This document shows positions 34,380 through 44,402 of a stretch of 64,000 bases of DNA, in pieces. The DNA is from Nigrospora sphaerica (lineage: Eukaryota; Ascomycota; Sordariomycetes; Amphisphaeriales; Apiosporaceae). Positions within the stretch are counted from its first letter, which is position 1, and every line of letters begins with the position of its first letter. The position numbers and the translations under genes are program-made. A model generated the notes under the pieces. That model had not been told where the DNA came from. It saw only the letters and a program-made list of their open reading frames with translations, and searched no databases. The stretch spans positions 1,736,001-1,800,000 of the forward strand of contig JAGVVL010000013.1 of the NCBI GenBank assembly GCA_018287875.1, read 5' to 3'.

Positions 34380-35640
34380 TGACGGCCTGACGAGAGTCCT
34401 TTAACAGAAAGTAGGTTAGCATGCCTGGTGTTCTCCTTGTATAATTGCCTCTCATACACGTATATCGTGTGGCATCCACATAGCTTCCGCAAAGTCACGT
34501 AGCTATTTTGGGACTTACCAATATTCAATGGCAAAGTCCTCCATGACGGATTATCATCGTTTGTTAATGGATTATGGCCGAGTAGCAGATACGTAAATTG
34601 CTAGTGAGGCAACACCACCGAGAGGTTGTAGAGGTAGCCCAGAGGTAAATACAAGGGTTCCAACTACTTCGCGTATAGCACGGGAAAAGCCAACCGGTCC
34701 TCTTCAGAAGGTGGATTATAAGCATGTAGTTGCTCAGCTCGCCGACCCAGATCCTATCGACCCCGGAAACAGAGAGTGGCACTACGATTCAAAGTACTCC
34801 TTTTGCCAAGTCTGGTCCGCTATGGCAATAAATAAAGGAGACCGCTGCCCGTAGTGTATCCCTTTCGGAATACTTCTATGGCTGCCTACCGAGCAGTTAC
34901 GGAAACCTCGAAGTAGCGGACGACCACTGTATAAAACCACGAGAGGCGAATGATAGGGAGTTTAGGTGAAATCTCTAGCCAAGATTTTAAGCTGCTGGCA
35001 ATCCGAGGGACGTAATTTGAGATAGCGACTCATTACCCTCGAGGTACGGGCACAGCAATATCTTCACCAGTTCTACTAGACGTGCCGATCAATAGACCGC
35101 TCTGGCATCGTTGAATTTTTAAAGAAACAGAGAGTTCATCTTACTTGAATGATATTGGAAGAAGCGAAGGAAAAAAATAAGATGAGTTGTATCAGGTGGC
35201 AAAAACATACAACACCGAGGATTCCCAGGTCGTCACCGACCCTAGTACTAATTCGGCGCTTTCCAGCTTATCTATGGGAGAGCGGACGGGATCCCGAGTT
35301 TTCTGGAAGCTATGGTCGTATGTGATAAATTTTCCCATTGAAAGATACTATAACCATGTACACTACTGACGCAATGCAGGGGAATCCCACTTCTATTTCC
35401 TCGTGGTGTCCCCAGAGGAGCAAACTGCCTATTCATCACTTGAACAAACCTGCCTTGGGCCCCTGCTATGCAAGCAATAAAACCCGCAGTACACGGCGTA
35501 CCCTCTCGAGTCGCGATACCTGCTGCGGTATGCTCATGTCGTCCGCCTTAACGTGGGTCTACTGGGGTGACTACGACCTGGTTCCCCCAAGCACCAACCG
35601 TCATTCACATGGGACGTGAGTTCGTGGAAGATTCTTCCGT
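34380..35640. other. Lower-GC block of unknown origin
   Basis: Base composition drops visibly here compared with both sides; some 60-base stretches are near one-third GC, while the rest of the window is mostly above half. Several reading frames stay open for 50-90 codons without good starts, notably plus-strand bases about 34596-34848. I see no terminal repeats and no recognisable transposon protein. It may be a worn-out mobile element or gene relic, or just a composition change. Confidence 0.4.
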
Positions 35641-35960
35641 CTCAGCAAGACGGTGAATCATGGTCGCGACTGAACGGTCACCAGGTCATCATCAATGCGA
35701 GCGGACAAGGCTAAAACAACAGTTGCTTTATCTATATGACACTTGCCTGGCCGTGCCATGTCGCCGTCGTCTAGCACTGCCACTCCTGGCGTCCAATGCT
35801 TGGCCTCGGGGCCTAAAAGCGGTATGTCGTCTGATAATTGATGAATCCGATCGTGTCTGAAGCCATCATAGTCTAAACCCCCTCCACCATGCAGCTCTCC
35901 TCCCAGACCATAGCAGTCGGAAGCCCCCCTCCAACCCATCTGTTGTCCGCTGCTGTTGCT
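35641..35960. other. Short intergenic segment
   Basis: Runs up to the 3' end of the caleosin-like gene. Nothing gene-like is seen. Confidence 0.4.
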
Positions 35961-36638
35961 TTACGGATTCTGCGTACGGCGTTTCTTCTGGGACGACGGA
36001 ATTTCCGAGTGCGTCGATGAGCTTGGCGTTGCTACTGGCTGCGGCGGTAGTCCCGGCCGTGCGGGACTCCTGGGCCTTTCTTCCACCATCACCGCCGAAA
36101 CACTCGGGTGCATGTAACGGCGGAAGGCATAGCCTTGGTAGAAGTTCCGGAGGTCGTTCATCAGGACGCGTCCGTTCTCCCTTTGCATAAACGACCACAG
36201 GACCAAGCACTCAATGTCCACGAGGACCCAGCTGAGCACTTCGACGGGAGCGCGTTGCGTTTCTGTGAAAGCGCGCAGCTGGGGGTCTGTCAGCGCGAAC
36301 GCTTGGTCCTTGTCGAACTCGGCGAACAGCCTGTTGAAGTCCTCATTGTTGAACCGCCCATTGGCGTCGTGGAAGCCTAGAGGGTTCCTGCCGGCATGCT
36401 TATTCCGATACGCCGACGGCATGCAGTGCTGAAGTAGCGTGTCCGGTAGCCATGACCACGGCAGCATCGCCGGGAGCAGGAAGAGCCGTGGAAGCAGGAT
36501 GCTCGCGCAGAAGAGAAGTATTCCGTCTACCAGCACCCGCCACAGCCCGATCCAATCTCGCCTTTTGACACGTTTCGAGATGGCTGGCCACCAGTAGAGG
36601 CTGACGAACTGGTAGATCATGGGGAATCGGTGGAGCAT
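35961..36638 (-). CDS. Caleosin-like protein lacking the EF-hand end
   Basis: A 225-residue frame starting at MLHRFPMIYQ. Caleosins are lipid-droplet or membrane proteins, many with haem peroxygenase activity, built from an N-terminal calcium EF-hand, a membrane knot and a C-terminal domain. Here a hydrophobic segment (LVDGILLFCASILLPRLFLL) is followed by SWLPD, an NKHAG stretch, FHDANGRFNNEDFNRLFAEF and then VLVDIECLVLWSFMQRENGR with DLRNFYQG, which follow the order of the caleosin C-terminal half. I cannot find the EF-hand (D-x-D-G-x-I) or its nearby His in any frame upstream; instead there is a 17-C run. The frame could be extended upstream to 36809, but that part does not look like protein. 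It may be a divergent member, a truncated gene, or a gene whose first exons I fail to see. Confidence 0.55.
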   Translation of the reverse strand: MLHRFPMIYQFVSLYWWPAISKRVKRRDWIGLWRVLVDGILLFCASILLPRLFLLPAMLPWSWLPDTLLQHCMPSAYRNKHAGRNPLGFHDANGRFNNEDFNRLFAEFDKDQAFALTDPQLRAFTETQRAPVEVLSWVLVDIECLVLWSFMQRENGRVLMNDLRNFYQGYAFRRYMHPSVSAVMVEERPRSPARPGLPPQPVATPSSSTHSEIPSSQKKRRTQNP

Positions 36639-37330
36639 GGCTGGGCTGGTTACTGCCGGGAGGCGCCGAAGAGAAGTCGTATCAAGATATGGAAAACACG
36701 ATACGATGTGGCAGTACGTCTGGCGAGGGTGTTCCAGTGTAGGTTGTCGGGGAAAACTCGACAGGGCGGTGCTGGGTCCAGCGGATCTGTCATTGCAGGC
36801 GCCTGCCATTTGAGCCTACCTGTCGCCTTGCTCCTGGAGACCTTTTGAGACCCCCCCCCCCCCCCCCTACGGCTGCTTACGCGTGGAGACTCCACGAGGG
36901 AAACGGCCACCGCATCATTAGTCGTTCTTGCAGGTGGTGGCGGTGATATCGGCGGCAAGCAGGAGCCCCTTGGAGGCGAGGCCGGTGAGCGTCATGGTGC
37001 TACGTGCGAGGTTCGAGGTTGTTCAAAAGGGTGGGCGAGGATGATGGGATCTCGAGTGGATATTGCCCTGGACTAGCGTGCGGGCTCCCTCTTCCCTTTC
37101 CATATTCAGGGCTGTGAGAGCGGGTGGATTCGGTACAGTCATCGCCTTCGGCAAATGGCTGGCAAGCACTACACGGCCACATCTTACTGGGTAGGTGCTT
37201 GGCGAACTGCGGGCGTGCGACCAACAGCAGCGGCCAAGCTTGCAAACCACGTTTCGGACCACAATAGGGGAAACTACGCATGGAGCCGCAGCCATGCCGT
37301 GCGCCTTCCGGGGTACTGTGGGCGGTCGCC
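36639..37330. other. Intergenic between caleosin-like and hypothetical gene
   Basis: About 690 bases including the 17-C tract. No exon carrying a caleosin EF-hand was found in any minus-strand frame. Confidence 0.4.
36851..36867. repeat. Homopolymer of 17 C
   Basis: An uninterrupted C run in the 5' flank of the caleosin-like gene. Exact length may be unreliable in an assembly. Confidence 0.9.
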
Positions 37331-37885
37331 TCAGAACTTAAGCTCACTACCGAGGTCACCGGCAAGGTTCCGCGCAGCGACCTTGACGTCGTCGCCGAAG
37401 TCGAAGGAGCCGCCGCCGAGCAGCAGGCGGGCCTTGGGGTCGGATTCGTTTTCGAGGATGAGCTTCTGGACCATGAAGCCGCGGGTGAGGGCGTCGGTGG
37501 CGAGGGCGCGGGCGCGGGCGGGGTCGTGCCGGGGGAAGGCGAGGGCCTCGCCCGTCGTCGTTTCCTTGAGAGCGGCGGCGTCGGCGTCCCACTCAAGGGA
37601 CCAGACGTAGGCCTCGTCGGCGTAGGCCCAGGGGTTGGCCAGGGCGCGGCAGCGGCGCGTGGCGCCCTGCGGTAGGAACGGTAGTACACACTGGACGTAC
37701 GTCTTCTCGGCAAAGTCGGTGACCCAGAACAGAGCCTTCGGGGTGCGCGCGAGGTCGGGCTTAATGAAGTCGGCCGTCGGCGGCTGCGCGAAGGTGTAGG
37801 CCGGGTGGCCGTAGAGCGCGCGCATGAGGGCGGCGTAGGCCGTCGCCGTCCGGTAGGTTTCGGCGGGCGAAAGGTGTTCCGACAT
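37331..37885 (-). CDS. Hypothetical protein, 184 residues
   Basis: Single-exon frame, MSEHLSPAETYRTATAYAAL to GSELKF. I do not recognise the family. The sequence is soluble-looking, with no signal peptide or membrane helix, and has well-spaced aromatic residues (WVTDFAEKTYVQCVLPFLP, ANPWAYADEAYVWSLEW). The codons are strongly G/C-ending and the composition is balanced, so it is very probably a real gene. It lies on the same strand as the caleosin-like gene downstream and the alcohol dehydrogenase upstream, with 400-700 bases between them, so shared transcription is not implied. Two Cys (in VQCVLP and RRCRAL) are present, with no metal-binding pattern. A role in oxidative or lipid metabolism would be guesswork. 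Confidence 0.7.
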   Translation of the reverse strand: MSEHLSPAETYRTATAYAALMRALYGHPAYTFAQPPTADFIKPDLARTPKALFWVTDFAEKTYVQCVLPFLPQGATRRCRALANPWAYADEAYVWSLEWDADAAALKETTTGEALAFPRHDPARARALATDALTRGFMVQKLILENESDPKARLLLGGGSFDFGDDVKVAARNLAGDLGSELKF

Positions 37886-38306
37886 GGTGATGGTGATGGT
37901 GGGAAGACCGGAGGGCGAGGGCGGGATGCTCGAGGTTCTGCCCGAACCATCTGGCCTGGTTTGGGACGGGTCAGGTCGAGGAATAAGTTCAGTAAATACC
38001 CAAGGTATAAGAGAAAGAAGAAGGGACTACAAACATCCACGGTTGACGTCGTCGCCCCGCCATGGGTTAACTTCCCTATGCCACAAATCTACCGCAATCG
38101 ATAAGAGAGGAGATAATGCGGAGCCTTCACGGTGGCCAATGGATATGAAGTATGGGACCTGGACATGGACCTCCGTCTTCAAAAAGACACAGGACGTTCT
38201 GCTCGAGAACCTGGTTGTGGATGGATAGATACCTAAATAAACTTGCATTTCGTGACTAGTTCGTTATATATACATCGTAACCGGGTAACCCTCGCGGGTG
38301 CCTATT
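37886..38306. other. Intergenic, 5' flank of the hypothetical gene and 3' end of the alcohol dehydrogenase
   Basis: Starts with GGTGAT repeats directly next to the ATG of the 184-residue gene (on the minus strand, CACCATCACC). Nothing gene-like is seen. Confidence 0.4.
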
Positions 38307-39746
38307 TTACTGGTACCGCTTCAGGGGCGGGCAGCCCTCGCAGGCGGGCAGGGAGAACTTGGTCTCGACAAAGACCTTCTGCATGCCGTCCTCGCGGGCC
38401 TCGAACTTGTAGTAGACCTTGTCGAGGTCTTCCATGTGGACGCGGTGCGAGACCATCTGCAGGGGGTCGAGCTCGCCCGTCTCGATCTGCTTGAGCAGGT
38501 CCTCCCAGTACTTGTGGACGGGGGCCTGGCCGTTGCCGATGAGGCGAATGCCGCGCTGCATGAGCGAGCCGACGTTGACGTGGTTGGCGTAGCCGACGTA
38601 GACGCCCGTCACGCCGCAGCGGCCGAAGTTGCGCACGCCCTCGACCATCTCATTGAGGATCTCGCTCGTGTCCGTCTCGGCGCCGAGCTGGATCTCGAGC
38701 CAGTGCGCCCAGCCCTTGGCGTACTCGCCCGCCGCGCACTCGAGGGCCACGTCGGGTCCGCGCCCGCCGCAGAGCTCCTTGAGCCGCGACACCACCGTCG
38801 CCTTGGTCGTCACGCCGAACGAGAGCTTCTTGTAGTCGATGAGCTCCCCTAGCTTTTCGGCGTACTTGGCCGGCCAGTGCTCGCGGATATAGCTCAGCCG
38901 TGGCTCCGTATCGATGAAGTGCACCTTGCCGGCCCCCAGCTGCGCCGCAAAGACGCCGGCGAACTGCCCGATGGGTCCGGCGCCGAACACGGCCACCTGG
39001 TCGTCCGGGTACACGGCCGTGTCGACGGCGCAGTTGTACGCCGTGCAGAGCGTGTCCGAGAGGTAGAGCGCCTTCTCGTCGGGCACGCCGTCGGGAATCT
39101 CGAGCAGGTTGACGTCGGCGAGCGGCACGCGCACGTACTCGGCCTGCCCGCCCGCGAAGCCGCCCACGAAGTGTGAGAAGCCGAAGAGGCCCGCCGTCTG
39201 CCCGCCGTACATGCTCTTGGCCGTCTGGTTCGCACACGTCTTCTCGCACATGGACGACAGCTTCTGCCGGCAGTAGAAGCAGTCGCCGCACGCGATCTGG
39301 AACGACGCCACATACCGCTTGCCCTTCTGCACCTTGCGCACCCCCGGGCCCACCTCGTCTACGATGCCGCAGAACTCGTGGCCCAGGATATCGCCCTTGT
39401 TGAGCTGGATGATGGCGCCTGCAAGACAAAGAGGACCAGCTGTCAGTTACGCATGCCCGCACAACCGGACCCAAGGAGACAAAAACATACCGTGCAACAG
39501 GTGCAAGTCGCTACCGCAGACGGTACTACCCGTCACCTTGATAATCACGTCGTTGTCCTCGAGGATCGTCGGCCGCTTCACGTCGCGCACCTCGACCTTG
39601 TTCTTGCCCATCCAGCAGAGCGCCTTCATCGTGCTCCCGTCCTCGCGCCCCGCCACGTCTTCATAGTTGGCAATGTCCTGCTGCGCGATGGCGCTATCAT
39701 CGTGCCCTATGGCCAGTTCGGCCTTGTACGCGGCTTGCGACGCCAT
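38307..39746 (-). CDS. Zinc-dependent alcohol dehydrogenase (formaldehyde-dehydrogenase-like MDR)
   Basis: Two exons, 39491-39746 and 38307-39418, give 455 residues of the zinc medium-chain dehydrogenase family, which oxidises alcohols or hydroxymethyl adducts with NAD(P). An N-terminal extension of about 40 residues precedes the core. Catalytic zinc ligands are seen in STVCGSDLHLLHG (Cys77) and GHEF (His99, Glu100). Cys129, Cys132, Cys135 and Cys143 form the structural zinc lobe (CGDCFYCRQKLSSMC). The nucleotide-binding turn VAVFGAGPIGQFAG is followed by an acidic residue (VHFIDTE), which favours NAD over NADP. The long insert and overall length resemble the glutathione-independent formaldehyde-dehydrogenase-like branch. 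The substrate cannot be fixed from sequence. The intron splits the Gly codon of LHG with donor GTATGT. Confidence 0.9.
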
Positions 39747-41138
39747 TGCAATATGGACTTGTGTGTGTGTGCGTATGTGTGTGTAGAGTCGGTAGGAAGG
39801 TGAGTAGGTACGTAGGTGCCTAGTTGGGACCGGGTGGGAATACGGGAATGGAAAGGAATACGATGGAGGCAGAGGAGGGGAATACCAATAACAGTCAATA
39901 GACAAGGGGGAAGCACAGTCAGGCCGTCTCAGTGCTTCGTCGGGCGTGCTCCCCTACTTTATACCCAGGCTGCTGACCATCCGAGGGTTCTTGGTACATC
40001 AACCCCTCCCTCCATCCCCTCGACCACCCGTCGAGCGGCAATTGGCTTCCCCCCAGGCCCGGCAGTTATACCATGGGTCAACACGTAAAGCCACGATCAT
40101 TGACTTACCCCCCCTTAGCTCATCTTTCCCGATACACTACCTAACTATTGAGCCGTTGAACCCCCCTCCACCACTAGCTACCTCCTCCACCAACTCCTTT
40201 CCCCCCACTGCCCTTCTGTTCCCCCCCCCCCTCCACCCACCTACCACAGAAAACCCAACCCCCGTTTGGCATTCTTTGCTTCGCCCGGAATCAAAAGACC
40301 CATGTTTGGGTGTTATCTCGAGTGAAGGGGGGTTGCCGTGGCCAGGAAAAGCACAAGAAAGTGTATGACGTGGAAAGAGAGAAGGCGGCCGCACTCCCCA
40401 AGGCGCGACGTCATGGATTGCGGCGGACAAACCACATGGCGATCCACAAAAAAATGCCCATACCGCGTGCGCCCGCGCGCGCGCAAGACACTCCGGATTT
40501 ACAGGGGGGAAGCGGCTGATCGCCTGCTAATTGGCTCCCAGGCGAGCCAGGGGGGCCGATATGGAAAACGCGTGAGCCGCAAATAGGGCCAAGCACGACC
40601 ATCTACAACTGTGCTGCCAGATGGGAGGCCCGATCTGGCCTCCTGTCCGTTGCCTGGGATCGCAGGGGGGGTGAAGAGGGGAGCGAGTACAAGCGAGGGA
40701 GCCTTCAATGACGGGTGAGGTCATTACTGTTGAATCTACCCCACCTACCACTCGAACGCGAAATAGAATCGTTCGTGATGGATGCCGCTGCTGCTTAACT
40801 CGACGAATCCCCCCCAAATCTTGGCTGATTAGATTGATATTAGTAGACGCTGCCACCATCACCTGTTGCTGCTTTTCGTATCCACGCGCCGCCAACCGTC
40901 TTGTAAAACTCTCAGTTGCACATCACCGGCTCGCCAACGCCAGGCACGGATGCAATGAATCAAATTCCTGACTCTGAATCAACGCCGCCGTAACCCATCC
41001 AGCCATGCCCGCCTGCCTTACAATGCCAGGGGTATTAAATCACACGCGCTCACATGCGGCTTTCCTCCCCCCAACACCCGCCAATGCCCGTCCGTCGTGT
41101 CGTCTTATTGTCCCATGCCGGACCTGGTACAGCCGTCA
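39747..41138. other. Intergenic, 5' flank of the alcohol dehydrogenase and 3' flank of Prp24
   Basis: Holds a TG-rich leader (39756-39786), a TAGGTACGTAGGTGCCTA cluster at about 39804-39822, a TATA box at 39957, C-runs near 40090-40260, and no supported gene. Confidence 0.45.
39957..39963 (-). promoter_or_regulatory. TATA box of the alcohol dehydrogenase gene
   Basis: TATAAAG on the minus strand, about 210 bases upstream of the ATG at 39746. The strong match to the consensus and the position make it a good core-promoter candidate. Confidence 0.5.
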
Positions 41139-44100
41139 TCACCCCCCGTTCTGTGTCTTCTCCCCACCCGAGAGGAACAGGGCCTTGAAATCGGCGTTGC
41201 TCTTCGGCTTGGGCGTCTCCGCTGCATCGCCACCGGCAGCCCTGGCCGGCTCCGTTCCCTTTTGAGTCGGCGCGAATCCGAGGGCGCGCTTGGGGCCTTT
41301 GCCGCCTCTGCTACCGGCACCTAACGCCGGTCTTCGGATCGTCGAGGGTGGCACCATGAGAGGAATGGCGAGAGCCTTTCCGCCGCTCGGCTTCGCTCCC
41401 GGGACTACCCTGTCATCGCGATGTTCGGCCTTCTGCTTCATTAAATCCTTGACCGTCCCCGTCTGCAGCTTCCGCCCTGGCGCAATCTCGAGCCCGTCCA
41501 GGTGCATCATGGCCCGTCCCATCGTGGCCGCGTCCACAAACTCCACGGTGGCGCCTTGATGGTCGGGTCGCAATACAAGCTTGACAACCTCGCCGTGCTT
41601 CTCCACTACCGCGCGGAGGCGCGTATCATTCATCGTGTCGGGGACGTTCATGATGGCCATGGTGCGCTCCGCGAGCTCCGACTTGGAAGGGCCGCGCTGG
41701 CCCTGCGCGGAACCGTCGCCGTCATCTCCCATAACCACGTCGCCACTCTCGCCGGCCCCCGACGGAGCGGCCGATGCCGAGCGTCCCCGGCTCGTCGCCG
41801 TGGGTTTGTAGTTCACATCGGTGCTAATCTCCACGTCCAGGATGCTGTGGCGCATTTTCGTCTTGTCCAGCTCTGCCGTAGCCCGCTCCGCCTGTTCCTT
41901 CGTCTCAAAAACAGCGAACGCGGTACCGCGGCTTTTACCCGCCATATTCCGGATAATCTTGACGCTTTGCACCGTGCCATATTTCTGGAGCATGGCGCTG
42001 ACATCGTCTTCCGTGGCGTGGAGGTCGAGGTTCCTGAGGCGCAGCTCGCGACCCTCGGCAACAGCACCGTCGCGCTTCTTCTTCCGCGACGGGTCCGAGT
42101 ACTTAGCCACCAGCGGATACTTCTTTTCGAGCATCTTACCGTCCATATGCGTCGCCTTGGCGGCGGCCTCGGCGTCCCGGAATGAGACGTAGCAAAAGCG
42201 TCGGTGTGTGTTGAACTTGAGCGAGGGGAACCGCACGCTGAAGATTTCGCCGCACGTCTTGAAAAGGCCTCGTATGTAGTCCTCGTCGGCCTCAGGCGGG
42301 TAGTTGGTGACGTAGATGGTCAGGCCTGTGGCGGGTTTGACCGTGATCTGGAAGGTGCCAAAATACTTTTGGTCGCGAAGGAGCGCCGACCGCATGTCCT
42401 CCGGGCTCTCGAACTCGATTAGGGCAGCCGCCGACTTGCCGTGCGCCTCCTTCTCCAAGTTCACCGTGTTGACGTGCCCATAATCTCTGAAATACTTTTT
42501 GAGGGCCGTCTGTGTCGCGTCTGGCGGCAAGTTGGTCACGAGAATGGACGTGTTCTCGCGGTCCCGCTTCAGGCTCTGCTCTGTCGTCGCCGTTATAGTT
42601 CCGTTCGTTTCCGATTCCCGAGGTTGCGCTTCGTTCTCGCCACCGAGCCCACTCTTGGACCGCTTCGTCGTCAGGCGAGTGGCCGAGTCGTCACAAGGCG
42701 ATTCCTCCCGCTTCCTCTTGGAATGAGAGGGCGAGTCGACTTGCATCGCCTCGTCGGTTGTCGGCGTTGGCTGTTGTTGGTGCTGCTGCGCTTGCATCTG
42801 TGCGGCGTAGGCTGCTGCGGCCTCAGTCTGCTCTTGCTCGCGGCGCTTTTGCACAGCCCGCCGGGCCTTGTGGATGGTGTCAAGACCCTTACGAAGCGTC
42901 TCGGCATGCTCGTAGTCATTGAGGTGTTGCGAGTATACTTCGGCAATGCGTTCCGGCCAATCCAGGGTCTTCCGGTTGATGGCGCGCGAAAGCACGGCGG
43001 TTGCCAGTGTAGGAACCCGCAGCGGCTTGTTGCCGCCGGCGGGCGTTGGGCTCCGCGGTCTGGGCTGCGAAGCGAAGACCATCATCTCCCACAGGTAGTA
43101 GTTAAGCCAGAAGTCGTAGCTGTCGGCTAGCAGGGGCTTGTCGGCTGCCCGGCTCCATACAGCTCGTGCCTGGTCGATCTCGCCCTTCTTCTCCGTCAGG
43201 TACTGGACAAGAATGCGCTCGATCCGGTAGTTGGGGTCTCCCCTGTAGGCATCTTTGTACAAGCGTTCGCCCCACAATTGAATGTCCTCCAGGGCAGACG
43301 TCAAGCCCACATCGGCAATGTCGGTGGCGTCTTCGGAAGCGTTAGGATGCATAGCGGTGCGCTTGAGGTAGCCACACCAAGCAGCGTACATCTCAATCAC
43401 AGCCGTCATGCCGTTTTTGTCGAGCGAATTGGTGTTGGTGGCAGCGTGCTTGATGTGCTCGACGTCCTGGAAGGGCAAGCCGGCTTCCTCGGCACTGAGA
43501 ATGTAGCGGGCCCAGAGAATGCCAGACCAGGGGCAATGGGACACGGCCCGTTGATGGACCTGCAGCAGGTCGGGCAAGCTGTACTGGACCTGGGAGGTCT
43601 GGGATACGGTGTGCATCGTCGAGACATAAACCGAAAAGTTGTTCCAGATGTCCTCGTCGGTGGTGAAGACGCCCGTCACGGCTCTGGTGTAGAGGCCGAG
43701 GCAGAGATTGACGTCCATGGCGGGGTCCTTGTGGTTCTTGCGTCCCTGTGCCATCTCCCAGTCCAGATACTCCCTCAGGACCGCCTTGTACTCGTCATTG
43801 TCACCGGCGCGCGCAGCGCGGTTCAGCTTCAGCTCGAAGGGCTCCCGGCGCTCGTAGGCCGCCTTGGCGCTCTGGGACGAGGCCGTGACCTCCTTGAACT
43901 CGGCCTCGTAGTTGGCGTTGTTGTAGTTGCTGAGGAAGCTGGAGAACATCTGCGAGGTGTTGTCCCAGGTGGCGTGGGGTACCTCGAGGCGGTTGCGGAA
44001 CAGATGGGATATGCGTCGGACGCCAACGGGGGTGCGAGTGCGTGCCAGCTGCTCCATCTCTATGGCGATCCAGCGATTCCAAAACTCGTGGCTGTCATTG

Positions 44101-44402
44101 AGGCGGTACCGGATTTGGTCGTAGCCGTCGCTCCACAGGCTGAGGGCCGAGTCGAAGGTAAAAATGTGTCGGCCGAGCTGCTGCTCCTCCTCGGGCCAGC
44201 CAGCTTCGGCGCTCTGGCAGTCAATGAAGAGCGACCAGAAGTATTCGCAGTAGGCCAGCCATATTTTCAGGCTGCCGGGCTCGGCCGAGGTGGCCGTCTT
44301 GAACAGCTCGATGACCTTGACTCGCGCCTCGAGGTCGTTGGCGTGGCGACTCTCCTCGTCGACGTAGGCCAGCCAGCTATCTTCGCCGATGGGATTCGCC
44401 AT
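41139..44402 (-). CDS. prp24: U4/U6 snRNP assembly factor, Prp24 / SART3 type
   Basis: A continuous frame of 1087 residues starting MANPIGEDSWLAY; an in-frame ATG 12 bases upstream (44414) is possible but has a poorer start context. The protein anneals U4 and U6 snRNAs during spliceosome recycling. The N-terminal half is made of HAT (half-TPR) helices (about 15-520, with W-x-x-Y/L patterns such as SLKIWLAYCEYFW). A Glu/Gln/Ala linker with basic nuclear-localisation-like clusters (KRKREE) follows. Four RRM domains start at about 612 (ILVTNLPP), 692 (IYVTNYPP), 784 (LRLRNLDL) and 914 (MAIMNVPD). The C-terminus PKSNADFKALFL is the Lsm-interaction motif that contacts the Lsm2-8 ring. The HAT plus RRM plus Lsm layout is that of SART3 and fungal Prp24, not the shorter yeast Prp24. 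Confidence 0.93.
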   Translation of the reverse strand: MANPIGEDSWLAYVDEESRHANDLEARVKVIELFKTATSAEPGSLKIWLAYCEYFWSLFIDCQSAEAGWPEEEQQLGRHIFTFDSALSLWSDGYDQIRYRLNDSHEFWNRWIAIEMEQLARTRTPVGVRRISHLFRNRLEVPHATWDNTSQMFSSFLSNYNNANYEAEFKEVTASSQSAKAAYERREPFELKLNRAARAGDNDEYKAVLREYLDWEMAQGRKNHKDPAMDVNLCLGLYTRAVTGVFTTDEDIWNNFSVYVSTMHTVSQTSQVQYSLPDLLQVHQRAVSHCPWSGILWARYILSAEEAGLPFQDVEHIKHAATNTNSLDKNGMTAVIEMYAAWCGYLKRTAMHPNASEDATDIADVGLTSALEDIQLWGERLYKDAYRGDPNYRIERILVQYLTEKKGEIDQARAVWSRAADKPLLADSYDFWLNYYLWEMMVFASQPRPRSPTPAGGNKPLRVPTLATAVLSRAINRKTLDWPERIAEVYSQHLNDYEHAETLRKGLDTIHKARRAVQKRREQEQTEAAAAYAAQMQAQQHQQQPTPTTDEAMQVDSPSHSKRKREESPCDDSATRLTTKRSKSGLGGENEAQPRESETNGTITATTEQSLKRDRENTSILVTNLPPDATQTALKKYFRDYGHVNTVNLEKEAHGKSAAALIEFESPEDMRSALLRDQKYFGTFQITVKPATGLTIYVTNYPPEADEDYIRGLFKTCGEIFSVRFPSLKFNTHRRFCYVSFRDAEAAAKATHMDGKMLEKKYPLVAKYSDPSRKKKRDGAVAEGRELRLRNLDLHATEDDVSAMLQKYGTVQSVKIIRNMAGKSRGTAFAVFETKEQAERATAELDKTKMRHSILDVEISTDVNYKPTATSRGRSASAAPSGAGESGDVVMGDDGDGSAQGQRGPSKSELAERTMAIMNVPDTMNDTRLRAVVEKHGEVVKLVLRPDHQGATVEFVDAATMGRAMMHLDGLEIAPGRKLQTGTVKDLMKQKAEHRDDRVVPGAKPSGGKALAIPLMVPPSTIRRPALGAGSRGGKGPKRALGFAPTQKGTEPARAAGGDAAETPKPKSNADFKALFLSGGEKTQNGG

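Noticed and set aside
29038..35960. Transposon with terminal repeats in the long gap
   Set aside because: No terminal repeats, target-site duplications or recognisable transposase or reverse-transcriptase motifs seen by eye.
37000..38040. 346-codon Arg/Pro/Ser-rich minus-strand frame overlapping the 184-residue gene
   Set aside because: The overlapping 184-residue frame has balanced composition and a natural start; this one is its shifted shadow.
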